Shown here: piece after piece, positions 26,513-35,976 of the stretch
Layout: the number at the start of each line of letters is the position of its first letter
Numbering within the stretch: the first letter of the stretch is position 1
Assembly (NCBI GenBank): GCA_028223755.1
Contig: JAOIUY010000001.1
Coordinates: 48,001 to 112,000, forward strand
Reading direction: 5' to 3'
Source: Pseudomonadales bacterium
Lineage (GTDB): Bacteria > Pseudomonadota > Gammaproteobacteria > Pseudomonadales > UBA7434
DNA: 64,000 bases
Made by a program: the position numbers and the translations under genes
Notes under the pieces: generated by a model
Databases searched by the model: none
What the model saw: only the letters and a program-made list of their open reading frames with translations
What the model was told of the DNA's origin: nothing

Positions 26513-28174
26513 ATGGCTCAATACGTCTTCACCATGAACCGCGTCGGCAAAATCGTGCCGCCAAAACGTGAAATCCTTAAAGATATTTCATTATCCTTTT
26601 TTCCTGGCGCCAAAATCGGTGTTTTAGGCCTTAATGGCTCTGGTAAATCCAGTCTGCTAAAAATCATGGCCGGCTTAGATCCTGACTTTTTAGGTGAGGC
26701 GCGGCCTCAGCCCGACCTCAATATCGGTTACTTACCACAGGAACCTAAGCTCGACGAAAACAAAGATGTACGAGGCAATGTCGAAGACGGCCTAGGCGAG
26801 ATAGCCGAAGCACAAGAAAAACTCGATGCCATTTACAACGCCTATGCCGAACCCGATGCTGACTTTGATGCACTAGCGAAAGAGCAGCAGCGTTTAGAGA
26901 ACATCTTACAAGCTGGCGATGCGCATAACCTTGACCATAAATTAGAAGTGGCCGCCGATGCCCTTCGTCTGCCGCCATGGGATGCCGATGTCAGTAAACT
27001 TTCGGGGGGTGAGCGACGTCGTGTAGCGCTGTGTCGCTTATTACTGTCCAATCCTGATATGTTATTGCTCGACGAACCAACTAACCATTTGGATGCAGAA
27101 AGTGTTCACTGGTTAGAGCAATTTTTAGAAGACTATGCGGGCACCGTAGTTGCTATTACGCATGACCGTTATTTTTTAGATAACGCTGCCGGTTGGATTT
27201 TAGAATTGGATCGCGGCCGTGGCATTCCCTATGAAGGCAACTACACCAACTGGCTAGAACAAAAAGAAGAACGACTAGCAAGAGAAGAAAAACAAGAAGC
27301 CTCGCACCAAAAGACCATTAAGTCAGAACTCGAATGGGTTCGCTCTAACGCGAAAGGTCGTCACGCTAAAAGTAAGGCGCGATTACAGCGCTTTGATGAA
27401 TTAAGTTCGCAAGAATTTCAAAGCCGTAGCGAAACTAATGAAATTTATATCCCACCCGGCCAGCGGCTTGGCGACTCGGTTATTGAATTAAAAAATGTTT
27501 CTAAATCTTATGGCGACCGGACGCTTATTAATGATTTAAGTTTCTCAATTCCTAAAGGCGCTATCGTTGGCATTATTGGTGGTAACGGTGCAGGTAAATC
27601 GACGTTATTCCGCATGATAACCGGCGAAGAGCAACCCGATAGCGGCGAAATAAAAATTGGCGAAACGGTTGATATTGCCTATGTAGAACAGCTACGCGAT
27701 GAGATGAAAGACGATGTTAGCGTTTGGCAATCGGTATCTAACGGCCATGAGTTAATACAAATTGGTGGTTATGAAGTTTCTTCACGCGCCTATATTGGTC
27801 GCTTTAATTTTAAAGGCACAGACCAACAGAAAAAAGTGGGTGAGCTGTCTGGTGGTGAACGAGGTCGCTTGCAATTAGCCACAACGCTTAAACAAGGCGG
27901 CAATGTTTTATTATTAGATGAACCGTCGAATGATTTGGATGTAGAAACACTGCGTGCACTTGAAGAGGCGCTATTAGACTTTCCTGGCTGTGCAATGATT
28001 ATCTCGCATGATCGCTGGTTTTTGGATCGCGTTGCTACACATATACTCGCTTACGAAGGCGACTCTGAAGCGGTATTTTTTGAAGGCAACTACACCGAAT
28101 ATCATGCCGACTTTATTGCTAGAAAAGGCAATGACGCTTCACCTAAACGCATGCGTTACAAAAAGCTGCAGTAA
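26513..28174 (+). CDS. ettA: Energy-dependent translational throttle protein EttA (ABC-F)
   Basis: ABC-F ATPase that binds the ribosomal E site and gates the first elongation step according to ADP/ATP ratio. The 553-residue protein has two ABC domains: Walker A GLNGSGKSS near residue 39 and GGNGAGKST near 356, signature motifs LSGGERRRVA and LSGGERGRLQ, and Walker B segments LLLDEPTNHLD and LLLDEPSNDLD. The PtIM-type linker (about 240-310) is highly charged. The N-terminus MAQYVFTMNRVGKIVPPKREIL is diagnostic of EttA rather than Uup or YheS. TTGGAAA precedes the ATG. Confidence 0.96.
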   Translation: MAQYVFTMNRVGKIVPPKREILKDISLSFFPGAKIGVLGLNGSGKSSLLKIMAGLDPDFLGEARPQPDLNIGYLPQEPKLDENKDVRGNVEDGLGEIAEAQEKLDAIYNAYAEPDADFDALAKEQQRLENILQAGDAHNLDHKLEVAADALRLPPWDADVSKLSGGERRRVALCRLLLSNPDMLLLDEPTNHLDAESVHWLEQFLEDYAGTVVAITHDRYFLDNAAGWILELDRGRGIPYEGNYTNWLEQKEERLAREEKQEASHQKTIKSELEWVRSNAKGRHAKSKARLQRFDELSSQEFQSRSETNEIYIPPGQRLGDSVIELKNVSKSYGDRTLINDLSFSIPKGAIVGIIGGNGAGKSTLFRMITGEEQPDSGEIKIGETVDIAYVEQLRDEMKDDVSVWQSVSNGHELIQIGGYEVSSRAYIGRFNFKGTDQQKKVGELSGGERGRLQLATTLKQGGNVLLLDEPSNDLDVETLRALEEALLDFPGCAMIISHDRWFLDRVATHILAYEGDSEAVFFEGNYTEYHADFIARKGNDASPKRMRYKKLQ

Positions 28175-28198
28175 GGTTTATTTGAAAATGTACTCGTA

Positions 28199-29557
28199 TT
28201 AAAACAATGCGAGTGCATCTTCTAACTTACTCACACCCGTTACTTCCATGCCTGGAATTTTTTGTTTGGGCATATTCGCTTTAGGCACAATGGCTTTTTT
28301 AAAGCCATGCTTTGCCGCCTCTTGAATGCGTTCTTGGCCGCTGGGCACAGGACGAATTTCACCAGACAAACCTACTTCGCCAAACACGACTAAATCGCGT
28401 GGCAAACAACGATCGCGAAAACTGGACACAACGGCTAATAACAGCGCCAAATCAACACCTGTTTCTAACACCTTAACGCCGCCAACGGCATTCACAAAGA
28501 CATCAGAACCACCAATGGCAAGGCCACCATGACGATGCAATACCGCCAATAACATCGACAAACGATTTTGATCGAGCCCAACCGCAACACGGCGCGGATT
28601 GTTTAGCTGTGTATCATCAACTAAAGCTTGAATCTCAACAAGCAACGGTCGAGTACCTTCCCATAACACCATAACCACACTGCCGGGCGCATCTTCATCG
28701 GCGCGACTTAAAAATATAGCCGAAGGGTTTTTAACTTCTTTTAAACCTTGCTCGGTCATCGCAAAAACGCCCAGCTCATTTACAGCGCCAAAGCGATTTT
28801 TTTGACCACGCAACGTTCGGTAGCGACTATCGGATGAACCCTCAAGCAAAATAGAACAATCAATCATATGTTCTAAAACTTTAGGCCCAGCCAAACTGCC
28901 ATCTTTAGTAACGTGACCCACCAAAAATATAATGGTATTCGATTGCTTGGCATAACGGGTTAAATAAGCCGCACACTCACGCACCTGAGAAACGCCGCCG
29001 GGTGCCGATTGTAAATCGCTGGTATGCATAACCTGAATAGAATCAACCACCATAACTCGTGGTTGAAGTTTTTGCGCAATGGCAATAATCGCTTCAATAT
29101 TAGTCTCAGAAGCCATTTGTAATTTATCGGTCGGCAAAGCTAAACGATTCGCCCGCATAGCAACCTGCTGCAATGATTCTTCGCCCGTAACATAAAGCGC
29201 CGTTTGCTGCTTAGCCAGCTCGCACATGACTTGCAACAACACCGTACTCTTACCTGCCCCCGGATTACCACCAATAAGAATGGCCGAACCGGCGACTAAG
29301 CCACCGCCCAATACGCGGTCAAACTCAGCTAAGCCAGTGCTCTGTCTTGGCAGGCTACTAAGATCGATTGATGATAGGGTTTGCACCTCGCTTTCGGAGC
29401 CCGAATAACCCACCAAACGCTCACCGCGCTGAGTTGCGGTGCTAAGGCGGATTTCCGATAAGGTATTCCAAGCGCCGCAATCAGTACATTGCCCTTGCCA
29501 CTTAGTATATTCTGAGCCACAGTCAGTGCAGACGAAGGCTGATTTGGCTTTTGCCAT
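28199..29557 (-). CDS. radA: DNA repair protein RadA
   Basis: RecA-related branch-migration helicase used in recombinational repair and transformation. The 452-residue protein has the N-terminal four-cysteine zinc finger (Cys10, Cys13, Cys24, Cys27), Walker A GGNPGAGKST near 97-106, the RadA-specific KNRFG motif, and a C-terminal Lon-protease-like domain (about 290-452) with the conserved DVFVNAVGGVK. It is convergent with ettA, with only 24 bases between them, and divergent from the DnaT-like gene. Confidence 0.96.
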   Translation of the reverse strand: MAKAKSAFVCTDCGSEYTKWQGQCTDCGAWNTLSEIRLSTATQRGERLVGYSGSESEVQTLSSIDLSSLPRQSTGLAEFDRVLGGGLVAGSAILIGGNPGAGKSTVLLQVMCELAKQQTALYVTGEESLQQVAMRANRLALPTDKLQMASETNIEAIIAIAQKLQPRVMVVDSIQVMHTSDLQSAPGGVSQVRECAAYLTRYAKQSNTIIFLVGHVTKDGSLAGPKVLEHMIDCSILLEGSSDSRYRTLRGQKNRFGAVNELGVFAMTEQGLKEVKNPSAIFLSRADEDAPGSVVMVLWEGTRPLLVEIQALVDDTQLNNPRRVAVGLDQNRLSMLLAVLHRHGGLAIGGSDVFVNAVGGVKVLETGVDLALLLAVVSSFRDRCLPRDLVVFGEVGLSGEIRPVPSGQERIQEAAKHGFKKAIVPKANMPKQKIPGMEVTGVSKLEDALALF

Positions 29558-29741
29558 AAAATGCTGTCCTTTAATAAGGCGACCAGTTTATCAGCACCCA
29601 CGCCGTAAGCGGAATAGAATTTTCAAAATCTAACGCCAATCTTATACATCTAACCTCAATCTTCAAAAGAGTTCTGTGGCGATTGTGCTGCCAAAGCCCT
29701 ACAATAGTCGGCCGAATTAATGAGTAAGACTTGTAGCAATT

Positions 29742-30836
29742 ATGACCGAATCCCTTATCCCAGAGCGCCCTGTTATCGTTTCCCCTTCGCTGGCGGCATC
29801 GATTGGCCTTGAAGAGGCGATTTTGCTGCAACATCTTGAAGCGGTACTCGCTTTGGGTGCAGGCGAAACGCGTGACGGTTATCACTGGACGAGCACCCAA
29901 CTTAGCACGCTCACCGAGCAATTACCTTTTTGGACAGCCGCCGCTTTGCGTCGCATTCTAAATAATCTTATCGACTTAGGTATGGTGTTAGTACAAACCA
30001 TACCGAATGATGAAAGCCAGCCTTTTGAACTGACCATCAACCAACAGGTCCGCTATCAAAAACAGCAAAGCCATCAATCTACTGCAACGAGCTCACTTGG
30101 CGCCCAACGCATTGCTGCCAACTGGCGCCCCGATCGCGCCATTCTTGACCAGCTAAACCAACAGGGCATTGACCTTAAATTTGTCGAAGCCAATATTGAT
30201 GAATTTGTTTTTTATTGGCGTGAACGCAACGAAGCCTCGCATGCTTGGTCGAGTAAATTTTTACAACATATCACGCGTCGCTGGCAAACTCACCAACATC
30301 ATTTACAAGAAGCGGCTGCAAAATTAGTCAAGCCAGCCAAACACCAAACACCCATTGCTAAGCAATGGCAACCAAGCCCCGATGCGGTAGAAATTTTGGA
30401 ACGCATGGGTATTAACCGTAACTTTATTGATGATGCGGTGGCCGAGTTTATTTTATATTGGCAAGAGCGCAAAGAAGCGCAAAGCACATGGAATTCAAAA
30501 TTTGTTAACCATGTAAAACGTCAATGGGCTCGCTTTACCCACACCTTAAAACATGACACTGAGCCACGCCCCATTACTGAACAGTGGAAACCAGATCATG
30601 AAGTGTTTGATGTGTTGACTATTGCGAATATCGACAGTCAGTTTGCTAGAGATTTAATTCCTGAATTTGTGCTTTTTTGGCGCGACAAAAATGAGTTACA
30701 CCACTCATGGAATACTAAATTTTTGCAACATGTTAAATATCGCTGGGCACGACGTAATGAAAATCAGGCCGGCGCAAAAGGCGATACTTTTGAACGACTC
30801 ACTGATAGAAGCTGGGCGGCAGACTTAATTAATTAG
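29742..30836 (+). CDS. Putative primosomal protein with three tandem DnaT-like domains
   Basis: A 364-residue protein that may bind single-stranded DNA in replication restart or helicase loading. Residues 1-100 look like a winged helix (LTEQLPFWTAAALRRILNNL, then a beta wing). Three repeats of about 54 residues follow at 128-182, 209-262 and 282-335. Each reads W-x-P-(D/S)...(G/A)-I...(E)F-(I/V)-x-(Y/F)-W-(R/Q)-(E/D)-(R/K)...W-(S/N)-(S/T)-K-F...H-(V/I)-(K/T)-x-(R/Q)-W, the pattern of the C-terminal DNA-binding domain of E. coli DnaT, which carries one copy. The start at ATG 29742 has little Shine-Dalgarno. The lambda-P-like gene follows 24 bases later and dnaB lies about 1 kb beyond. Function is inference; domain similarity is good. 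Confidence 0.78.
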   Translation: MTESLIPERPVIVSPSLAASIGLEEAILLQHLEAVLALGAGETRDGYHWTSTQLSTLTEQLPFWTAAALRRILNNLIDLGMVLVQTIPNDESQPFELTINQQVRYQKQQSHQSTATSSLGAQRIAANWRPDRAILDQLNQQGIDLKFVEANIDEFVFYWRERNEASHAWSSKFLQHITRRWQTHQHHLQEAAAKLVKPAKHQTPIAKQWQPSPDAVEILERMGINRNFIDDAVAEFILYWQERKEAQSTWNSKFVNHVKRQWARFTHTLKHDTEPRPITEQWKPDHEVFDVLTIANIDSQFARDLIPEFVLFWRDKNELHHSWNTKFLQHVKYRWARRNENQAGAKGDTFERLTDRSWAADLIN

Positions 30837-30860
30837 TCTATTAAAAAGAGCACGTAAATC

Positions 30861-31511
30861 ATGGCAAAACATGTATCTGACATTAATCTCCCGACTAATG
30901 CGTCTATCGCCGCAAGCGTAGCTACGCCAGAAATTTCTACAGCTAAGCCAACTGAAGCACACGTCGAAGCGATCAATCATTTATTTACCGAATTAGAGTT
31001 GGCCTACCACAACCAATTTCATAAAGCGTTTCCAGACCATCAAGCACTCTCAATGGCCAAACAATTATGGTTGCGTTTATTAGTCAACTTTAAGCCTGAA
31101 CATATTGCTACAGCAGGCAGACAAGCTATTTGTGATAATACTTTTTTACCAACACCGCACAGCATTCGCGAATATTGTGATGCAGCAATAACAGCCGGCA
31201 TCCACGATGCTAAAGCCGCCTATATTGAGGCCAGCCTATCTAGCGAGCCGCGCCAAAATGTTAAATGGTCGCACCCTATTGTTTACTTTGCAGGAAAAAC
31301 CACCGATTGGTTTTTTATTAGCAGCCAGCCAGAAGCACAAGTGTTTCCGGTATTTGAACGCAATTATTTATTATTACTTGAACGGGTTAAACGCGGCGAA
31401 ACATTAAGCCTGCCAGTAGCAAAGGCATTAACCAAGAAAAAACAAGCACCGCTAGAGCCAGAAGTGCAAAAAGAAAAATTAAAGAACTTACGCGAACAGC
31501 TTGATCTATAG
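30861..31511 (+). CDS. Lambda-P-like putative replicative helicase loader
   Basis: A 216-residue protein that resembles the phage replication protein P family (lambda P loads the host DnaB helicase). Matching features as I recall the family: an N-terminal helical region INHLFTELELAYHNQFHKAFP, a central Trp-containing helix (AKQLWLRLLVNF), TFLPTPHSIREYC which parallels lambda P FLPSPGQFVAWC, a W-x-H-P-I-V-Y-F segment, and a charged C-terminal tail (KKKQAPLEPEV...LKNLREQLDL). It is translated right after the triple-DnaT gene. No other phage genes surround it, and dnaB is close. Helicase loading is inference. Its last six bases overlap the end of the convergent epimerase gene. Confidence 0.7.
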   Translation: MAKHVSDINLPTNASIAASVATPEISTAKPTEAHVEAINHLFTELELAYHNQFHKAFPDHQALSMAKQLWLRLLVNFKPEHIATAGRQAICDNTFLPTPHSIREYCDAAITAGIHDAKAAYIEASLSSEPRQNVKWSHPIVYFAGKTTDWFFISSQPEAQVFPVFERNYLLLLERVKRGETLSLPVAKALTKKKQAPLEPEVQKEKLKNLREQLDL

Positions 31512-32423
31512 TTTGATTTGCAAAGAAGCCGTATGTGTTTCATCAGCTTGCAGCATGACTTCATTATCAAAAACATTGCCGCGCTCAACGCAAACAAATT
31601 GTTGAAAATTATCCGCCCCCACATCTTTCAGCTCGGTAGCTTTTTTTAAGCCGGGGTTCCAGACAACTGCACTCGCACAGCCACTGGCTTCAATCTTAAT
31701 AGAATCTTTATCCGGCAACGCTGAAATAATGTTTTGCACATCATCGGCATTAATATAGGCGCGATCTAACTCGCCATCAAAAACCACATCACCGCTTTGA
31801 ACCTTGCGAGCAAGTGCACTGGTGTTATCAAGATACTCACAGCCATCCAGACCGCTAACTCGTGTTGACGCTAGGGATGCAACAGGGTGATAACTATGTA
31901 ATGCCCACGTTAATGGCATCGGCTCAGTGCCAGTGTTAGATAGCTGCAAATGAACACTTAGACTATCGCCCATTAAGAAAATTAAACGCGCATTAAAGGT
32001 ATAAGGAAATAATGCGTGCGGCTGCTCTTTAAACTGCTCAAGTACAAACTCAATGCGCGTACAAGCACCTTGCTGTGGGTCGTCTGCATCGGCAATATTT
32101 GCCAGCTGCCAATTAACATTGCGAGCAAAACCGTGGCTAGGTTTTTGTTTGTCGCGCTGATTAACACCAAACCATGGCAGACAAACGGGAATACCACCGC
32201 GCACCGCTTTACCGGGACTAAATTCAGCTAACGGCGACAACCACAGTAAATCTTTTTTGCCGGCAGGAATAAACGACAGCACTTGCGCGCCTTGCTCGCA
32301 AATAACCATACGGCCAAGAGGGTTATCGATAACATATAAAGGTAAGCCGCCGTCAATATGGCGACAGTTAGGATATACGGCAGAAGAGAGTAATCGTGAA
32401 ATGCGGTAAGCTTGTTCAAGCAT
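31506..32423 (-). CDS. yeaD: D-hexose-6-phosphate mutarotase-like protein (YeaD family)
   Basis: Aldose-1-epimerase-fold enzyme that interconverts anomers of hexose 6-phosphates. The 305-residue beta-sandwich protein contains GAQVLSFIPAGKKDLLWLSP, RGGIPVCLPWFG with the phosphate-sugar binding residues, SHGFARNVNW with the catalytic-type His, LTWALHSYHPV, and the late VVWNPG plus FVCVERG. These are the signatures I know for YeaD proteins. Start at ATG 32423. It is convergent with the putative helicase-loader gene and lies between it and dnaB; a functional link with replication is not implied. Confidence 0.88.
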   Translation of the reverse strand: MLEQAYRISRLLSSAVYPNCRHIDGGLPLYVIDNPLGRMVICEQGAQVLSFIPAGKKDLLWLSPLAEFSPGKAVRGGIPVCLPWFGVNQRDKQKPSHGFARNVNWQLANIADADDPQQGACTRIEFVLEQFKEQPHALFPYTFNARLIFLMGDSLSVHLQLSNTGTEPMPLTWALHSYHPVASLASTRVSGLDGCEYLDNTSALARKVQSGDVVFDGELDRAYINADDVQNIISALPDKDSIKIEASGCASAVVWNPGLKKATELKDVGADNFQQFVCVERGNVFDNEVMLQADETHTASLQIKL

Positions 32424-32492
32424 AATAGAATTGCTGCTAGTAGGTATAGCTAATTATTTTTAGTAAGCGTTGGTTCATTCTCAAACGTTGCT

Positions 32493-33980
32493 TTACTCGT
32501 AGTCATCACTATAGTCACTATGCGCAAGATTTTCGAAACGCGTAAATTGGCCAACAAACGCGAGACGCGAAGTACCAATAGGTCCATTACGCTGCTTGCC
32601 AATAATGATTTCTGCCGTGCCTTTATCGGGTGATTCTTCGTTATACACTTCGTCACGATAAATAAACATAATGACATCGGCGTCTTGCTCGATGGCACCC
32701 GATTCACGTAAGTCTGACATAACAGGCCGCTTATTGGGGCGCTGCTCAAGACTACGATTCAGCTGTGACAACGCCACAACCGGACACTCAAATTCTTTAG
32801 CAATACTTTTTAGCGAGCGAGAAATTTCACTGATTTCAGCGGTTCGACCTTCGCTACTGCCCGCAACTTGCATCAATTGAAGGTAATCGATCATGATCAT
32901 GCCTAAGCTGCCCTGCTCTCGCAAAACACGTCGCGCACGCGAACGAATTTCTGTTGGCGTTAACGCTGGCGTATCGTCAATCAATAATGGCTTATCTTTT
33001 AGCTGCTGCATGGCAGCACTTAGCTTCGCCCAATCTTCTTCTTCCAGTTGACCATTTCGCACGCGCGTTTGATCAATCTTACCCACCGATGATAATAATC
33101 TCATCATCAATGAACCGGCTGGCATTTCCATACTGAATACCAGTATCGGCTTTTCTTCTGCTAAGAGCGCATTCTCAACTAAGTTCATCGCGAAACTGGT
33201 CTTACCCATCGAAGGTCGACCGGCAACAATAATTAAGTCAGCTGGCTGTAAACCTGATGTCTTGCTATCAAGATCTTTATAACCCGTCGTTAAACCGGTG
33301 ATTGAGCCTTTACTATTAAACAGCTCATCGATTTTTCCTAACGCATCTTTTAATAATGCATTAACACCTTGCGGGCCGCCTGACTTAGGCCCCTGCTCGG
33401 CAATTTGCATAATTAAACGCTCGGCGCTATCTAACACATCACCTGCGTCGCGACCTTCGGGATTAAATGCTGTTTCTTGAATCGAGGTTGCCGTATTAAT
33501 AATGCGGCGCAAGGTTGCTCGGTCGTGAACAATTTCTGCATAGGCGCGAATATTCGCAGCCGATGGTGTGCTCTTCGCTAAATCCGCTAAATAAATTAAG
33601 CCACCCGAGGCTTCAAGCAAAGCGCGCTTTTGTAATGATTCGGCCAGCGTAATCACATCAAGCGGCTCTGCGGCTTCGGCTAAGCGCGCCATTTCTGTAT
33701 AAATATGACCGTGTTTTCCGTAGTAAAAATCACTGGCTGTAACCAGTTCAGCTACTGCATCCCAAGCGGTTTCGGACAGCATAATACCGCCCAATAGCGA
33801 ACGCTCAGCCTCAAGCGAATGCGGCAACGTTTTTAAATTCACCATATCGCCAGAAAAATCGGGCCGAGCCGCTTCAGGATAATCGGTAAGGATCTCATTA
33901 TTGGCTAACGACATGGCTTCTTGATCCGAGTAATCGGTATCAATCGCGGGAGGCTCATTGGGAAAGGTAGGTTCTGACAC
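32493..33980 (-). CDS. dnaB: Replicative DNA helicase DnaB
   Basis: Hexameric 5'-3' helicase at the replication fork. The N-terminal domain starts with LPHSLEAERSLLGGIML and the C-terminal RecA-like domain has Walker A GRPSMGKTSF, IMIDYLQLM, the arginine-finger region SRSLKSIAKEF and PVVALSQLNRSLEQRPNKRPVMSDLRESG. The annotated start is a GTG at 33980 with no clear ribosome site, giving 495 residues, about 30 more than most; ATGs at 33914 and 33845 are alternatives. No intein is present. It lies about 330 bases downstream of the rplI gene, separated by a terminator. Confidence 0.96.
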   Translation of the reverse strand: MSEPTFPNEPPAIDTDYSDQEAMSLANNEILTDYPEAARPDFSGDMVNLKTLPHSLEAERSLLGGIMLSETAWDAVAELVTASDFYYGKHGHIYTEMARLAEAAEPLDVITLAESLQKRALLEASGGLIYLADLAKSTPSAANIRAYAEIVHDRATLRRIINTATSIQETAFNPEGRDAGDVLDSAERLIMQIAEQGPKSGGPQGVNALLKDALGKIDELFNSKGSITGLTTGYKDLDSKTSGLQPADLIIVAGRPSMGKTSFAMNLVENALLAEEKPILVFSMEMPAGSLMMRLLSSVGKIDQTRVRNGQLEEEDWAKLSAAMQQLKDKPLLIDDTPALTPTEIRSRARRVLREQGSLGMIMIDYLQLMQVAGSSEGRTAEISEISRSLKSIAKEFECPVVALSQLNRSLEQRPNKRPVMSDLRESGAIEQDADVIMFIYRDEVYNEESPDKGTAEIIIGKQRNGPIGTSRLAFVGQFTRFENLAHSDYSDDYE

Positions 33981-34305
33981 GTTATGTAATTCTACTAATC
34001 AAATTTATGGTCGCTAAAGTGAAAAGAGATGATACCTGAGAGCGCATTGAAAATCAGTAACAGACAATATTTTCATGATTCGATTTGATTAATTTATAGA
34101 CAAAAATAATCACTTGAGTGAATCAGAGAACAATAGCAGCAATAAAAAAAGCGCTGAACCCTTGAAGGAACAACGCTTTTTAGATGCTTTTAGCCGGTTG
34201 ATCGCAGCTTTCGCTTATCGCCTACCATTTATCATCTATGTTTTTTCATCTATCGCTTAGAAAAAAAACACTCAACGCATCACAGCTAAATCAAGCGAAT
34301 AACGC
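33981..34305. other. Intergenic region between dnaB and rplI
   Basis: About 325 bases with no gene. It contains the rplI terminator at 34144-34181 and, on the minus strand, an AT-rich dnaB leader in which I could not find a convincing sigma-70 promoter. Confidence 0.6.
34144..34181 (-). terminator. Terminator of the rpsF-rplI operon
   Basis: AGCGTTG pairs with CAGCGCT (one wobble) and an inner CCTT with AAGG; runs of A and T flank both sides (seven A at 34144-34150, five T at 34177-34181), so it can work on both strands. On the minus strand it lies between the end of rplI and dnaB. Confidence 0.75.
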
Positions 34306-34758
34306 TTATTCCGCTTCAGGAATTACTGCAATGCTGACTACTGTGCTGACATCACTGTGGAATTGCAAAGCAATCTCAACAACGCCAACTTCACGAATCA
34401 CGCCATTGGGCATACGCACTTCAGATTTTACAACTTTGTGACCTGCCGCAGTAATCGCATCAGCAACATCTTTAGTGCCGATTGAACCAAATAGCTTACC
34501 TTCGTCACCGGCATTCGCTTCGATAGTGACTGTTAAATCAGCCATAGCTGCAGCGCGGGCTTGCGCAGCGGCTAATGCTTCATCAGCAGCGGCTTGAAGT
34601 TCTGCACGACGCGATTCAAATTCAGCAACACTAGCTTCTGTCGCGGGTACGGCTTTACCGTAAGGAATTAAAAAGTTTCGGCCAAAACCTGACTTAACAT
34701 TGACCTTATCTCCTAAACTACCTAACTTGGCAACTTTCTCAAGAAGAATAACTTCCAT
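34306..34758 (-). CDS. rplI: 50S ribosomal protein L9
   Basis: Binds 23S rRNA at the base of the L1 stalk. The start is ATG 34758 ([17 protein letters not shown]), which has GAGG eight bases upstream; the longer reading adds six residues without support. 150 residues. The N-domain signature [21 protein letters not shown] is followed by the long connecting helix ([29 protein letters not shown]) and the C-domain [16 protein letters not shown]. Last gene of the rpsF-rpsR-DUF2232-rplI operon. Confidence 0.97.
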   Translation of the reverse strand: MEVILLEKVAKLGSLGDKVNVKSGFGRNFLIPYGKAVPATEASVAEFESRRAELQAAADEALAAAQARAAAMADLTVTIEANAGDEGKLFGSIGTKDVADAITAAGHKVVKSEVRMPNGVIREVGVVEIALQFHSDVSTVVSIAVIPEAE

Positions 34759-34855
34759 AGCACTAACCTCTATCAATAATCTAACTTTAACTGTTTACGT
34801 ATCTGGCTGTTAATTACAACCGACTCTTTAAATTTAAAATTTTAAACTTTCCGAT

Positions 34856-35692
34856 CTAACGAATATCTTTAGATATCCGTGATCTAAAATCCAGTGCGCT
34901 ATCGGCAATTACAGCCATCATTAGCAGCGGCACTATTGGTGCGAATGTTACAAATAGCAAATAAAACCCAATCAACCATGGACGGCTTAATTGCTTCAGT
35001 GCAACAAGTGCGTGAATCAATGCAATACCAACAATAATTATTGGTATGGCAAACAACCATGTCCATTGGTGATAGCCCTCAATGATCGAGAACAAAACCA
35101 AACCCGCAACTAACACTAAAATATTAGCGCGGCTTAAACGCAATTGATAAAACTCTTGCTGAAAACCACCTGGGTTATACAGCTTTGCTTGCCACCAACG
35201 CGCAGTTAACAAACTCATCAATGTCAGTAACATTTGCATAAAAGCTAAGTTACCCACCAAATGCGCAGCCGTTAACGGGGGCATTTGTGCTAACAATTGT
35301 TCGGCGACATCTTTATTGCCACCGTTAGCCGAAGCTAAGGCCAACTGCTCTTTAAAAACGTCTAAACCTTGCTCTGCATAAACCAGTAATTGCGCAACAT
35401 AGTCGCTGGCAAATACTAATAACGCCACAGCCCAAGTCATAATAACGAATGGTGTCAGCGTTATTACGATACTCCAACTACGCGTCATTCGCAGTGCTAC
35501 CGCTAATGCACTTGTACAAAGTAGTGTGCTTAACGGAATAATGTTACCCGTATATGCCCAAACTGCAGCAAGCAGCAATACCAATAAAAATACACTGGCT
35601 GAGGCCTGTAGACCGCGCCGCAAAATCACCAAAGCGACCGCGGCACAACCAAGCCATGCGAGTAATAAAGTTAATACCGTCACTAAAAACAT
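34856..35692 (-). CDS. Multi-pass membrane protein (DUF2232-like) of the S6-S18-L9 operon
   Basis: A 278-residue inner-membrane protein with about eight hydrophobic helices (roughly 2-22, 28-50, 55-66, 72-94, 140-162, 190-212, 215-233 and 242-264). Between rpsR and rplI many pseudomonad-like gammaproteobacteria carry such a DUF2232-type protein of unknown role. A loop (KEQLALASANGGNKDVAEQLLAQMP) separates helices four and five. It ends in a basic FRSRISKDIR. The ribosomal context reflects operon history rather than a shown function. Confidence 0.75.
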   Translation of the reverse strand: MFLVTVLTLLLAWLGCAAVALVILRRGLQASASVFLLVLLLAAVWAYTGNIIPLSTLLCTSALAVALRMTRSWSIVITLTPFVIMTWAVALLVFASDYVAQLLVYAEQGLDVFKEQLALASANGGNKDVAEQLLAQMPPLTAAHLVGNLAFMQMLLTLMSLLTARWWQAKLYNPGGFQQEFYQLRLSRANILVLVAGLVLFSIIEGYHQWTWLFAIPIIIVGIALIHALVALKQLSRPWLIGFYLLFVTFAPIVPLLMMAVIADSALDFRSRISKDIR

Positions 35693-35714
35693 GATGACGA
35701 AACAACCCTGCTAT

Positions 35715-35942
35715 TTACTTATGACTGTCCGTGTAAGGAACTAAGGCTAAATAACGTGCGCGCTTAATAGCTGTCGCTAACTGACGCTGGTACTTAGCTT
35801 TTGTTCCAGTAATACGGCTAGGAACAATCTTTCCTGTTTCTGAAATATATTCTTTTAATACATCGAGATCTTTGTAATCGATGTAATCAACACCTTCTGC
35901 GGTGAAGCGACAAAATTTTCTACGGCGAAAAAAACGAGCCAT
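35715..35942 (-). CDS. rpsR: 30S ribosomal protein S18
   Basis: Small basic protein of the 30S platform that pairs with S6. 75 residues with the conserved [12 protein letters not shown] start, [27 protein letters not shown] core and the [18 protein letters not shown] end. It lies between rpsF and the DUF2232 gene, the standard order. Confidence 0.98.
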   Translation of the reverse strand: MARFFRRRKFCRFTAEGVDYIDYKDLDVLKEYISETGKIVPSRITGTKAKYQRQLATAIKRARYLALVPYTDSHK

Positions 35943-35976
35943 GATGTTCTCCTATTACTTATCTGCTATGGCCGAA

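Noticed and set aside
29742-31511. Prophage remnant as the source of the DnaT-like and P-like genes
   Set aside because: No integrase, repressor, structural or lysis gene and no attachment repeats are visible; housekeeping genes lie on both sides. Ancient phage origin of the P-like protein remains possible.
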